NCBI GenBank assembly: GCA_964369475.1
Contig: CAYJFK010000058.1
Coordinates: forward strand, 1-15,263
From: CAYJFK01 sp964369475
GTDB lineage: Bacteria; Bacillota; Clostridia; Oscillospirales; Feifaniaceae
Reading direction: 5' to 3'
Length of the DNA stretch: 15,263 bases
Below the pieces are notes generated by a model that was not told the origin of the DNA, searched no databases, and was given only the letters and a program-made list of their open reading frames with translations. Made by a program: the position numbers and the translations under genes. Shown piece by piece: positions 7,064-14,327 of the stretch; position 1 is the first letter of the stretch; every line of letters begins with the position of its first letter.

Positions 7064-7656
7064 AAAGGGCAAAAATAGCCGTTTTAGTATCGGGTGGCGG
7101 CACAAATTTGCAAGCGCTTATAGATGCAGGCGACATTGGCGGCGACATAACGCTTGTACTGTCAAGTGTCGAAGGCGCTTATGCCCTCGAGCGAGCAAAG
7201 GCGGTCTCTATCGAGGGGATAACGCTCGTTAAAAAGGGTGTTAAGGCAGAGCGATATTCCGAAATGCTGCTCGATGTCCTCCGTGAAAAAGAGATAGATT
7301 TAGTCGTGCTTGCTGGATTTTTAGTAGTCTTAAAAGAGCCGCTTTTAACGGCATATTGCGATAGAATAGTAAATGTTCACCCCTCTTTAATCCCTGCTTT
7401 TTGCGGTGATGGGTTTTACGGCTTGAAGGTGCACGAGGAAGCACTAAAGAGGGGCGTTAAGGTGACAGGGGCTACCGTTCACCTTGTTAACGAGATAACC
7501 GACGGCGGCAGAATACTTCTTCAAAAGGCGGTCGACATAAATGAGGGCGACAGTGCCGAGAGTTTGCAAAAGAGGGTTATGGAGGAGGCCGAATGGGTAA
7601 TTTTGCCTCGTGCCGTTAAGATGTTATGTGAAAATATTGGAGGAATTAGTAAATGA
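7060..7656 (+). CDS. purN: Phosphoribosylglycinamide formyltransferase (10-formyl-THF dependent)
   Basis: Step 3 of purine synthesis: transfers formyl from 10-formyltetrahydrofolate to GAR, giving FGAR for PurL. The 198 residues fit the single-domain bacterial enzyme. The phosphate-binding loop SGGGTNLQ is at 11-18; the catalytic Asn105 and His107 are in NVHPSLIPAF; Asp148 in the EITDGG loop matches the conserved catalytic Asp. All key residues are present. It overlaps purM by ATGA. The only upstream purine-rich stretch (about 7029-7041, inside purM) is farther than usual from the start, so initiation is probably by re-starting ribosomes. It overlaps purH in the same way. Confidence 0.96.
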   Translation: MKRAKIAVLVSGGGTNLQALIDAGDIGGDITLVLSSVEGAYALERAKAVSIEGITLVKKGVKAERYSEMLLDVLREKEIDLVVLAGFLVVLKEPLLTAYCDRIVNVHPSLIPAFCGDGFYGLKVHEEALKRGVKVTGATVHLVNEITDGGRILLQKAVDINEGDSAESLQKRVMEEAEWVILPRAVKMLCENIGGISK

Positions 7657-9197
7657 GAGCACTAATAAGTGTATCGGACAAAACAGGTGTTGTGGAATTT
7701 GCAAAGGGTCTTTGCAAGAATGGCTATGAAATTATTTCGACGGGCGGCACATCGAAGGTTCTTCGTGATGCAGGCATAGAGGTAAAGGACGTGTCGGACA
7801 TTACAGGCTTTCCCGAGTGTTTAGACGGCAGAGTCAAGACGCTTCACCCCGCCATTCATGCAGGTGTGCTTGCGATGAGGGATAACAAAGAGCACATGGA
7901 TACTCTAAAGGAGCTAAAGCTCGACACAATAGATGTTGTTGCAATAAATCTATATCCGTTCAAGGCGACCATAATGAAACCCGATGTGACATTTGAAGAT
8001 GCTATCGAGAATATAGATATCGGCGGCCCTACCATGATACGTGCGGCGGCAAAAAACTGGCAGGACGTTATTGTTGTTGTCGATCCTAAGGACTACAATG
8101 TTATAATCGAGGACATGGAGGAGGGCGGCGTTCCGCTCGAGCGCAAGGCGGCCTTGGCTCGCAAGGTGTTCTCTCATACAGCGGCATACGATGCCCTTAT
8201 ATCCTCGTGGCTTGATCGTCAGGCAGGCGACTACGAGATGCCCGAGACATTTACAGCTACTTATGAAAAGGTGCAAGACATGCGCTACGGTGAGAATCCT
8301 CACCAGAATGCGGCCTTCTACCGTGAGGTCGGCCTTGGGTTTGACGGCACTCTTGCCTCCGCCAAGCAGATACACGGCAAGGAGCTTTCTTATAACAATA
8401 TAAACGATGCAAACGGCGCTCTTGATGTGTTAAAGGAAATGGGCGACGATCGCCCCTGTGCCGTTGCCATTAAACATGCCAACCCCTGCGGTGTCGGCAT
8501 GGGCGACACTCTTGCCGAGGCATACAAGAGGGCATACGATGCCGACCCGATTTCGATATTTGGCGGCATTGTGGCGCTTAACCGCCCATGCGACGGCGAG
8601 ACGGCCGCCATGCTTGCGGAAATTTTCCTTGAAATTATCATTGCCCCCTCCTTTACATCGGAGGCTACCGATATACTTTGCAAGAAGAAGAATATCCGCC
8701 TTCTTGAACTGCCAAATGCGGCAAAGAAAAATTCGCCCTCTATGCTCGACATGAAAAAGGTTGCAGGCGGTCTTCTTGTGCAAGAGCTCGACACGGGCTT
8801 TGTTGCCGAGGAGGATATAAAGGTTGTGACCGAAAGAGCTCCTACCGAGGAGGAAATGAAGTCGCTTATATTTGCAATGAAAGTCGTTAAGCACACAAAG
8901 TCTAACGGCATTGTGCTTGTAAACGGCGAGGCTACGAGCGGTATAGGCCCAGGTCAGACAAACAGGGTTACGGCACTTCGCCTTGCTATAAACTATGCAG
9001 GCGATAAGGCAAAGGGCAGCGTTATGGGGTCGGACGCTTTCTTCCCATTCTCCGACACGGTAGAGGCAGCGGCAGCGGCAGGTGTTACCGCCATAATCCA
9101 GCCGGGCGGATCTGTGCGTGACGATGAGTCGATAGAGGCTTGCAACAAGCACGGCATTGCAATGGTATTTACCGGAATGCGTCATTTTAAGCATTAA
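7653..9197 (+). CDS. purH: Bifunctional AICAR transformylase / IMP cyclohydrolase
   Basis: Last two steps to IMP: AICAR is formylated from 10-formyl-THF, then FAICAR is closed to IMP. The 514 residues fit the family. Residues 1 to about 200 form the IMP cyclohydrolase (MGS-like fold): ISVSDKTG at 5-12, ISTGGTS at 28-34, DGRVKTLHPAIHAG at 58-71 and NIDIGGPTMIRAAAKN at 120-135. The transformylase follows: MRYGENPHQNAAFY at 210-223, catalytic KHANPCG at 274-280 (Lys274, His275), GGIVALNRP at 304-312, VKHTKSNGI at 412-420, GIGPGQTNRV at 430-439, and the C-terminal RHFKH at 510-514. Strong Shine-Dalgarno GGAGG at 7639-7643; the start overlaps the purN stop as ATGA. Confidence 0.98.
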   Translation: MRALISVSDKTGVVEFAKGLCKNGYEIISTGGTSKVLRDAGIEVKDVSDITGFPECLDGRVKTLHPAIHAGVLAMRDNKEHMDTLKELKLDTIDVVAINLYPFKATIMKPDVTFEDAIENIDIGGPTMIRAAAKNWQDVIVVVDPKDYNVIIEDMEEGGVPLERKAALARKVFSHTAAYDALISSWLDRQAGDYEMPETFTATYEKVQDMRYGENPHQNAAFYREVGLGFDGTLASAKQIHGKELSYNNINDANGALDVLKEMGDDRPCAVAIKHANPCGVGMGDTLAEAYKRAYDADPISIFGGIVALNRPCDGETAAMLAEIFLEIIIAPSFTSEATDILCKKKNIRLLELPNAAKKNSPSMLDMKKVAGGLLVQELDTGFVAEEDIKVVTERAPTEEEMKSLIFAMKVVKHTKSNGIVLVNGEATSGIGPGQTNRVTALRLAINYAGDKAKGSVMGSDAFFPFSDTVEAAAAAGVTAIIQPGGSVRDDESIEACNKHGIAMVFTGMRHFKH

Positions 9198-9256
9198 TAG
9201 GAAACCGACGAATTTATTTATCACCTTTAATTAAACTAAATTAATATTTTTCCACA

Positions 9257-9280
9257 GCCGCACGGTTTGCTCCGTGCGGC
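9257..9280 (+). other. GC-rich stem-loop between purH and purD
   Basis: GCCGCACGG (9257-9265) pairs perfectly with CCGTGCGGC (9272-9280) around a 6-nt loop in an otherwise A+T-rich 143-bp gap. Neither strand has a T run after the stem, so it is not a classical terminator. It could slow or process the transcript and lower purD relative to purMNH, or block 3' decay of the upstream message. No good separate purD promoter is visible. Confidence 0.6.
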
Positions 9281-9340
9281 GATGGTATATTTAATATAAA
9301 GATATACAAATAATAATATAAAAGTCTTTGGAGGATATAT

Positions 9341-10594
9341 ATGAAAATTCTTGTAGTTGGCGGCGGCGGTAGAGAGCACGCCATAATATGGAAACTTAGA
9401 GAGAGTCGCCACAACCCCGAGCTTCACTGCGCCCCCGGCAATGCAGGCATTTCGCTAATTGCCGAGTGTCATAACGTGCCTGCGACCGATATAGAAGGTC
9501 AGGTAGCCCTTGCAAAGGAGCTTAAGGCCGATTTTGTTGTGGTAGCGCCCGACGATCCACTTGCAGGCGGACTTGTAGACCGTCTTGAAGCGGAGGGCAT
9601 TGCCGCTTTCGGCCCGACAGCGGCGGCGGCACGAATTGAGGCAAGCAAGATTTTTGCCAAGGATTTGATGAAAAAATACGACATTAAGACTGCCGACTAT
9701 CAAGTTTTCGATCATCCCGAAGCGGCCTTTGAGGGCATAAAAAAATACCCTTCCGTTATAAAGGCAGACGGGCTTGCACTTGGCAAGGGTGTTGTTATTG
9801 CCAAGAACAGCGAGGAGGCACTTGCCGCCATCGAGGAGATAATGGTCGACAAGAAGTTTGGCGAGTCGGGCAGTCGCATTGTTATAGAGGAGTTTATCCA
9901 CGGCCCCGAAGTTAGTGTTCTTGCCTTTACCGATGGAAAAAACATTAGGGTAATGGAGCCTGCCCAAGATCATAAGCGTGTTTTTGACGGCGACAAAGGG
10001 CCGAACACGGGCGGCATGGGAACATTCTCCCCGTGCGACATCTACACGAGCGAGCTTGCCGAGCGTTGCCTTGTAGATATATATCTACCGACAATAAGGG
10101 CAATGGAGCAGGAAGGTTGTCCCTTTAAGGGCGTTATATACTTCGGGCTTATGATTGTAGATGGCGACCCATATGTTATAGAGTACAACGCACGTTTTGG
10201 CGATCCCGAAACTCAGGTCATTCTTCCAAGGCTAAAGGGCGACTTAGTCGATATTATGATGGCTACGAGGGATGGCACTCTCGACAAGGTAGAGATAGAC
10301 TGGGACGAGCGTGCCGCAGTTTGCGTTGTGCTTGCCTCGGGCGGCTATCCAAATTACTACGCAAAGGGACTTAAGATTGAGGGCATTATAGATGCTCAGA
10401 CCGACGGTGCACTGGTTTTCCACGCAGGTACAACAAGAAAAGCGGGCGAGCTTTTGACCTCGGGCGGCCGTGTACTTGGTGTCGTTGCACGTGGTTACAA
10501 CTTAGACGAAGCAAGGGACGAGGCATACAAAGCGGTTGAGATGATTAACTTTACAGGTATGCATTACAGGACTGATATTGGCATAAAGAAATAA
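9341..10594 (+). CDS. purD: Phosphoribosylamine-glycine ligase (GAR synthetase)
   Basis: Step 2 of purine synthesis: ATP-dependent joining of phosphoribosylamine and glycine to GAR, the substrate of PurN. The 417 residues fit the family. N-terminal nucleotide-like fold with KILVVGGGGREHAI at 2-15 and APGNAGI at 31-37. The usual GPE-x-PL motif appears as APDDPLAGGLVD at 69-80, a mild variation. ATP-grasp core: PSVIKADGLALGKGVV at 137-152, IVIEEFIHGPEVSV at 180-193, DHKRVFDGDKGPNTGGMG at 210-227 and the metal-binding EYNARFGDPETQ at 281-292. The C-terminal subdomain holds ASGGYP at 332-337. GGAGG is 7 nt before the ATG. Last gene of the plus-strand purine cluster. Confidence 0.97.
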   Translation: MKILVVGGGGREHAIIWKLRESRHNPELHCAPGNAGISLIAECHNVPATDIEGQVALAKELKADFVVVAPDDPLAGGLVDRLEAEGIAAFGPTAAAARIEASKIFAKDLMKKYDIKTADYQVFDHPEAAFEGIKKYPSVIKADGLALGKGVVIAKNSEEALAAIEEIMVDKKFGESGSRIVIEEFIHGPEVSVLAFTDGKNIRVMEPAQDHKRVFDGDKGPNTGGMGTFSPCDIYTSELAERCLVDIYLPTIRAMEQEGCPFKGVIYFGLMIVDGDPYVIEYNARFGDPETQVILPRLKGDLVDIMMATRDGTLDKVEIDWDERAAVCVVLASGGYPNYYAKGLKIEGIIDAQTDGALVFHAGTTRKAGELLTSGGRVLGVVARGYNLDEARDEAYKAVEMINFTGMHYRTDIGIKK

Positions 10595-10651
10595 GCTGGT
10601 TAAATCTGCAAAAAGCACATAATGCAAAGACTTTGGCGAGATGGCGAAGGG

Positions 10652-10681
10652 TTGGTAAGCTTCTCTCTTTGTCGTTATAAT
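10652..10681 (+). promoter_or_regulatory. Probable promoter of the MFS transporter gene
   Basis: TTGGTA (10652-10657) and a perfect TATAAT (10676-10681) with 18 bp between them, giving a leader of about 144 nt before the transporter ATG. The leader has no riboswitch or T-box motif that I recognise. No clear purD terminator lies upstream, so some purine-operon readthrough is possible. Confidence 0.5.
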
Positions 10682-10831
10682 CTGATTTAGTAAGATTGAG
10701 CAAGATTTGATACAATCGAATACAGTCATACCTCTTAGCATCTTTGGAGCGTTTGGAGGTCGTAAAAGGGTAAAAGAGTCTCACTGGGTAGTTTACAGAG
10801 CTCTTATCCTACTAAAAGGAGGCAGAAAAAA

Positions 10832-12115
10832 ATGCAAAAGGGCGAGAAGAAGCGGCTCTTTTACGGGTGGATCATTGCAATTTCCTGTGCCATGGTAATG
10901 GGTGGCGGTACGGGACTTTTTAGCAACAGCACAGGAATATTTGTCGTGCCTGTCACCGAGGCGCTCGGTATATCGAGGGGAGCTTTTACTCTGCACAGCA
11001 CCATTATGTCTGTGTCGGGGCTCTTTATGATCTACTACATGGGCAGACTGCTTAGGAGCAAGCCCTACATGCTAAAGCGTATGCTTATGCTCAGCGCCGT
11101 TATCTGCTCGGTTTCCTTTTTTTGCTATTCCTTTAGCACCGAAGTGTGGCATTTTTATATCTTTGCAGGCATTTTGGGCTTTTTCTGGCCGGCGCTTGGC
11201 GGTATTACGCTAACGACCTTAATAAACAACTGGTTTGTAGATAAAAAAGGCCTTGCGATGGGCATTGCCTTCTCGGGCTCGGGGCTTACCGCCGCCGTCA
11301 TGACACCCATTACAACGGCAGTTGTAGCCGACCACGGTTGGCAAATGGGGTATAGGCTTTTAGCTATTTGTTCGGCAACTCTCTTTGCCGTTGCAATTAT
11401 TCTTATAAGGCTAAACCCCTCCGACAAAGGCCTTGTTCCTCTTGGGTCGGGCGAGGAGCTCGGTGGCAGTGCGCCTGTAAAGACCGGAATTAGCTCCAAG
11501 CAGGCAATGAGAAGCCCTGCCCTTTACTTTACCGTTATAGGCATTGGGTGTGGCAGTTTTATATGTATGGCAATATCCTCCCATGCAATTGCCTACTTGA
11601 CCGAGCTCGGTTATTCATCGATTACTGCCGCCTCTGTTATGTCGCTCGTTATGACCGTTATGATAGGTGCAAAGATACTTCTCGGTGCGGCATTTGATAA
11701 AATCGGCACTTTTCGCTCGGCTATTTTGGTTGGGTTTTGCGTTTTATCCTCCATTACAGCGCTTCGTTTTGCGGCGCTATCCCCTTTTATGCCGTGGATC
11801 TTTGCGCTATGTTTCGGCTTTGGTTTTTCCACCTTAACCGTACCGCTCCCCTATTTTGTAGCCAATAATTTCGGCACGAGGGAATATGTTTCGATATACA
11901 GCTTTTGTTCGATATTTATGTTTATCCCCGGCTCCATTTCACAGCCGCTTGCAGGTTTTATAAGAGACAACACAGGCTCTTATTACACAATGTGGAATCT
12001 TGGTATTGCCGTTTCGGTTTTAGGGCTAACACTGCTAGCGCTTGCAGCTGTAATAAGTAGCAAAAAAGGATATGCTACATATCTTCCCGACGAGGAAAGA
12101 TCAGAGGTCGTTTAG
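10832..12115 (+). CDS. MFS transporter, oxalate/formate antiporter (OFA)-like
   Basis: Integral membrane carrier of the major facilitator superfamily, 427 residues with about 12 hydrophobic segments. The short charged N-terminus followed by FYGWIIAISCAMVMGGGTG resembles OFA and monocarboxylate-type carriers, as does NNWFVDKKGLAMGIAFSGSG at about 129-148 in the TM4-TM5 region. A charged central loop at about 193-225 separates the two six-helix halves, and the tail is acidic and basic (PDEERSEVV). The substrate cannot be read from the sequence; small organic acids are the usual range of this group. AGGAGG lies 9 nt before the ATG. Its end faces the end of a lipoprotein flavin oxidoreductase gene, so a metabolic link is possible but they are not an operon. 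Confidence 0.85.
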   Translation: MQKGEKKRLFYGWIIAISCAMVMGGGTGLFSNSTGIFVVPVTEALGISRGAFTLHSTIMSVSGLFMIYYMGRLLRSKPYMLKRMLMLSAVICSVSFFCYSFSTEVWHFYIFAGILGFFWPALGGITLTTLINNWFVDKKGLAMGIAFSGSGLTAAVMTPITTAVVADHGWQMGYRLLAICSATLFAVAIILIRLNPSDKGLVPLGSGEELGGSAPVKTGISSKQAMRSPALYFTVIGIGCGSFICMAISSHAIAYLTELGYSSITAASVMSLVMTVMIGAKILLGAAFDKIGTFRSAILVGFCVLSSITALRFAALSPFMPWIFALCFGFGFSTLTVPLPYFVANNFGTREYVSIYSFCSIFMFIPGSISQPLAGFIRDNTGSYYTMWNLGIAVSVLGLTLLALAAVISSKKGYATYLPDEERSEVV

Positions 12116-12128
12116 CTTAATAAACACG

Positions 12129-12163
12129 GCAAAAATCGCCCCCATCGAGGGGGCGATTTTTGC
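12129..12163 (+). terminator. Terminator of the MFS gene
   Basis: GCAAAAATCGCCCCC (12129-12143) pairs perfectly with GGGGGCGATTTTTGC (12149-12163), loop ATCGA. The T run forms the 3' end of the stem, and the A/T symmetry means it could work in both directions. It starts 13 bp after the transporter stop codon. Confidence 0.85.
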
Positions 12164-12411
12164 ATCGACTGCGGCGATGGGCGGGCACTTGTCCTGCATT
12201 TGGTGCCCTACGGGGGAAGGGCGGCGCGGAGGCGATGTGCTTCTGCTTTAATTTTAGTAGAGGCACATCGCCTCCTGTCTTTGCCCCATTGTTATGCGCC
12301 TACTCCTACGTGGGCGCCTGTTTGGGGCAAAGACTCTCGCTCCAGTGGGAGCGAGGCGCCGCCCGCTTTGAGCCAGCGGCAACGGGGGTATGGCAGGGTC
12401 TTATGCCGTGC
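12164..12411. other. GC-rich multi-hairpin element with a four-way-junction fold
   Basis: Between the two terminators lies a non-coding GC-rich stretch that folds almost completely. A closing stem GGGCGGCGC/GCGCCGCCC (12219-12227 with 12356-12364) encloses three arms. Arm 1 (12228-12247 with 12256-12275) is 20 bp, of which 2 are G-T pairs, with an 8-nt loop. Arm 2 (12278-12288 with 12323-12333, then 12296-12303 with 12310-12317) has 11 + 8 bp with an internal loop. Arm 3 (12336-12343 with 12348-12355) is 8 bp with loop AGTG. The arms are separated by only 0, 2, 2 and 0 nt. Smaller hairpins flank it: GGGCAC/GTGCCC at 12183-12208 and ATGGCA/TGCCGT at 12390-12409. No ORF here has a Shine-Dalgarno or a recognisable product. 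It could be a structured RNA or a palindromic repeat element; I do not recognise it as a known RNA family. Confidence 0.6.
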
Positions 12412-12451
12412 AAAAAAGCAGCGTGCTCCGTTTGTTAGCACGCTGCTTTTT
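12412..12451 (-). terminator. Terminator of the flavoprotein gene, probably bidirectional
   Basis: AGCAGCGTGCT (12417-12427) pairs perfectly with AGCACGCTGCT (12437-12447) around a 9-nt loop. On the minus strand it ends in six T (12417-12412), about 53 bp after the flavoprotein stop codon; on the plus strand it ends in TTTTTA. It could therefore also terminate a plus-strand transcript of the hairpin element to its left. Confidence 0.85.
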
Positions 12452-12503
12452 ATTCTTGTGAGACAAGCATAACTTTAAGCTATGCGAATGTCTCCAAGAG
12501 AAA

Positions 12504-14069
12504 TTATTCTACTTTTTCCCAGATAACAACTTCGGCCGTATCTCTTGTCTCTGCCGATGCTGTCTCGCCTGCTATTTTACCGAATATCAGAGCTTGAAGT
12601 AGTCCGTTACCCGACATATAAGCTGCGCCGCCCTCGCTCGAGAAGCCCTCTGTTACGCCACCTGCCGCATATAGACCGGGGATAAGTGTGCCATCTACCT
12701 TTAGAACATGTCCAGCTACGTCTGTTACAAGTCCACCCTGTGTGTGACGTAGGTCGGGAGTAATTTCTATTGCATGGTATGGGCCGTCAAAGTTTGCGGG
12801 AAGTTTTGTGCGGTTAAACTCGTCCTCGCCACGCTCGATCGATGCACGATACTCCGTTATTGTCTCGGATAGGCCTTCGCCGTCTATGCCAAGTGCTGTT
12901 GCAAGTTCCGATGCAGAATCTGCCGAAACAACAACGCCTTGTTCTACATAGGAGTCAAAGTTAGCATCTACCTTGGATAGGTCGTCCGTTACTATTAGCC
13001 AAGCTACACCGCCCGGTTGTGCCATGATGTGGGGGGATAGCTCGGAATAGCCGTTGTACTCGTTTGTAAAGCGCATACCGTCTACATTGACAAATATACC
13101 GCCTGCATTTGCCATGCCTTGGCTTATCGACTTACCAAGCGCTTTAACATGCATTGCATGACCTTGATATGCTCCCATGTTTGCAATGTCTGCTCCAAGC
13201 TCTATGCCCCATTCAATGCCTTCGCCTGTTGCTCCCGGTGCTACATAGGGAACTGCATTTGCAATTTCGGGCATATATTCTTCAAGCATTTCTTCGTTTG
13301 CGCCAAATCCGCTTGTACAAAGAATTGTGCTCTCTGCATTTATCAGTAGCATTCCTTCGTCTGCGCTGTCGGCATATACACCCGTTACATGACCATCTGC
13401 ATTTGTTGCAAGGCCTGTACCCGGTGTTTCTGTCATTACAGTAACATTTTCAAATGCCTTCATATAATCTTCAAGTCCTGTCGAAAGTGCCATGCCACCG
13501 CCTTCGGGAAGGTGCATACGGTAGTTAGACTGGCCATAATATAACGCACTTGTTATAAGGCTAAACTTTATGCCCATTTCTTCCATCCACTCGATTGTCT
13601 CTTGCGACTGCTCTGCCACTGTGTAAACAAGATCTTGTCTTACGCTGTAATTGTTCGGTCTCATCATGTCACGAACAAATCCATCTATGCTGTCGTCTAT
13701 GCCTGCTTCTACTTGTTGAGCTGTGCCATATGCAGGGACAAGGCCTGCCGACAGCATTGTTGCGCCGCCAAGGTAGCCCATTTTTTCTATAATAATGACC
13801 TCTTTGCCCGATTGCGCCGCCGAAATAGCAGCCGACATACCGGCACCGCCGCCGCCGACAACAACTATATCTGTCGTATATTCTTTGTCAACGCTAACAG
13901 CCTCGCCGCCGTCATCGCTTGTCTCTGCATCATCTGTGCCCTCGCTTGTGTCTGGTGTTCCTGCGTCAGGCGTAACTTCGCCGCCATCTTCTTGTGTACA
14001 GGCCGCAAAGGCAAATAGCATTGCCATGGCAAGAAGTAGTGCAAGTAGCTTTTTAAACGAATGTCTCAT
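12504..14069 (-). CDS. Secreted lipoprotein FAD-dependent reductase/dehydrogenase (fumarate reductase-like fold)
   Basis: The 521 residues begin with a lipoprotein signal (KK, then hydrophobic 8-23, lipobox FAAC with Cys24), followed by an Asp/Thr/Gly-rich linker (about 25-62) that should hold the enzyme outside the membrane. The FAD_binding_2 fold follows: GGGGAGMSAA at 72-81, Glu95, GGATMLSAG at 101-109, GMRFTNE at 331-337, RHTQGGLVTD at 441-450, LYAAGGVTEG at 466-475 and SGNGLLQALIFGKIAG at 486-501. His442 matches a substrate-binding His of flavocytochrome c fumarate reductases. The Arg of their GANRLGGN motif is Tyr484 here, and the RFMNE-x-x-x-R segment lacks the downstream Arg. So it is probably not a fumarate reductase; the acceptor is unknown. 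There is no FMN-binding or heme domain, so an external electron donor is needed. AGGAG lies 6-7 nt before the ATG. Monocistronic. Confidence 0.85.
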   Translation of the reverse strand: MRHSFKKLLALLLAMAMLFAFAACTQEDGGEVTPDAGTPDTSEGTDDAETSDDGGEAVSVDKEYTTDIVVVGGGGAGMSAAISAAQSGKEVIIIEKMGYLGGATMLSAGLVPAYGTAQQVEAGIDDSIDGFVRDMMRPNNYSVRQDLVYTVAEQSQETIEWMEEMGIKFSLITSALYYGQSNYRMHLPEGGGMALSTGLEDYMKAFENVTVMTETPGTGLATNADGHVTGVYADSADEGMLLINAESTILCTSGFGANEEMLEEYMPEIANAVPYVAPGATGEGIEWGIELGADIANMGAYQGHAMHVKALGKSISQGMANAGGIFVNVDGMRFTNEYNGYSELSPHIMAQPGGVAWLIVTDDLSKVDANFDSYVEQGVVVSADSASELATALGIDGEGLSETITEYRASIERGEDEFNRTKLPANFDGPYHAIEITPDLRHTQGGLVTDVAGHVLKVDGTLIPGLYAAGGVTEGFSSEGGAAYMSGNGLLQALIFGKIAGETASAETRDTAEVVIWEKVE

Positions 14070-14105
14070 GTGTTTCTCCTTTTAGTTTTTTTGTGAAAAA
14101 TCTCA

Positions 14106-14134
14106 ATTATAATATGCCCCGATTGACATAATAT
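14106..14134 (-). promoter_or_regulatory. Possible promoter of the flavoprotein gene
   Basis: A perfect TATAAT on the minus strand (14106-14111) lies about 37 bp before the start codon, but the -35 region (14129-14134, TATATT) is poor. The surrounding intergenic region (14070-14327) is very A+T-rich and also contains a plus-strand TTGACA (14123-14128) with TAAAAT 17 bp later (14146-14151), which may be a distal start for the next gene. Confidence 0.35.
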
Positions 14135-14260
14135 AAACTATAATTTAAAATATAAATAACGTTTATATATGTCGACAGAGATATTACCACCTTCAAAGGT
14201 TCTACTAAATGCATTTATATTGCGATTATACAGCATATAATTCGATTTGTAAATACTTTT

Positions 14261-14299
14261 TTGACACAATTTTGACATAAAATGTTAATCAATTATCAT
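14261..14299 (+). promoter_or_regulatory. Promoter of the hexapeptide acetyltransferase, tandem TTGACA
   Basis: Two TTGACA hexamers (14261-14266 and 14272-14277) are 11 bp apart start to start. The second pairs best with TATCAT (14294-14299) at 16 bp; the first has only a weak -10 (GTTAAT, 14284-14289) at 17 bp. No T-box or cysteine-linked leader motif was seen. Confidence 0.5.
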
Positions 14300-14327
14300 T
14301 AAATATACTGAAACAGGAAGTGTCGTT

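Noticed and set aside
12164..12411. CRISPR array or tandem repeats
   Set aside because: The hairpin arms differ from each other in sequence and length; there are no regularly spaced identical repeats.
12160..12472. Two overlapping plus-strand open frames of about 90 codons in the hairpin element
   Set aside because: No Shine-Dalgarno, low-complexity Arg/Cys/Ala-rich translations, and the sequence is explained by near-complete base pairing.
14150..14327. T-box or cysteine-responsive leader before the acetyltransferase
   Set aside because: No T-box core sequence and no specifier-loop-like stem; only a tiny ACCTT/AAGGT hairpin is present near 14192-14203.
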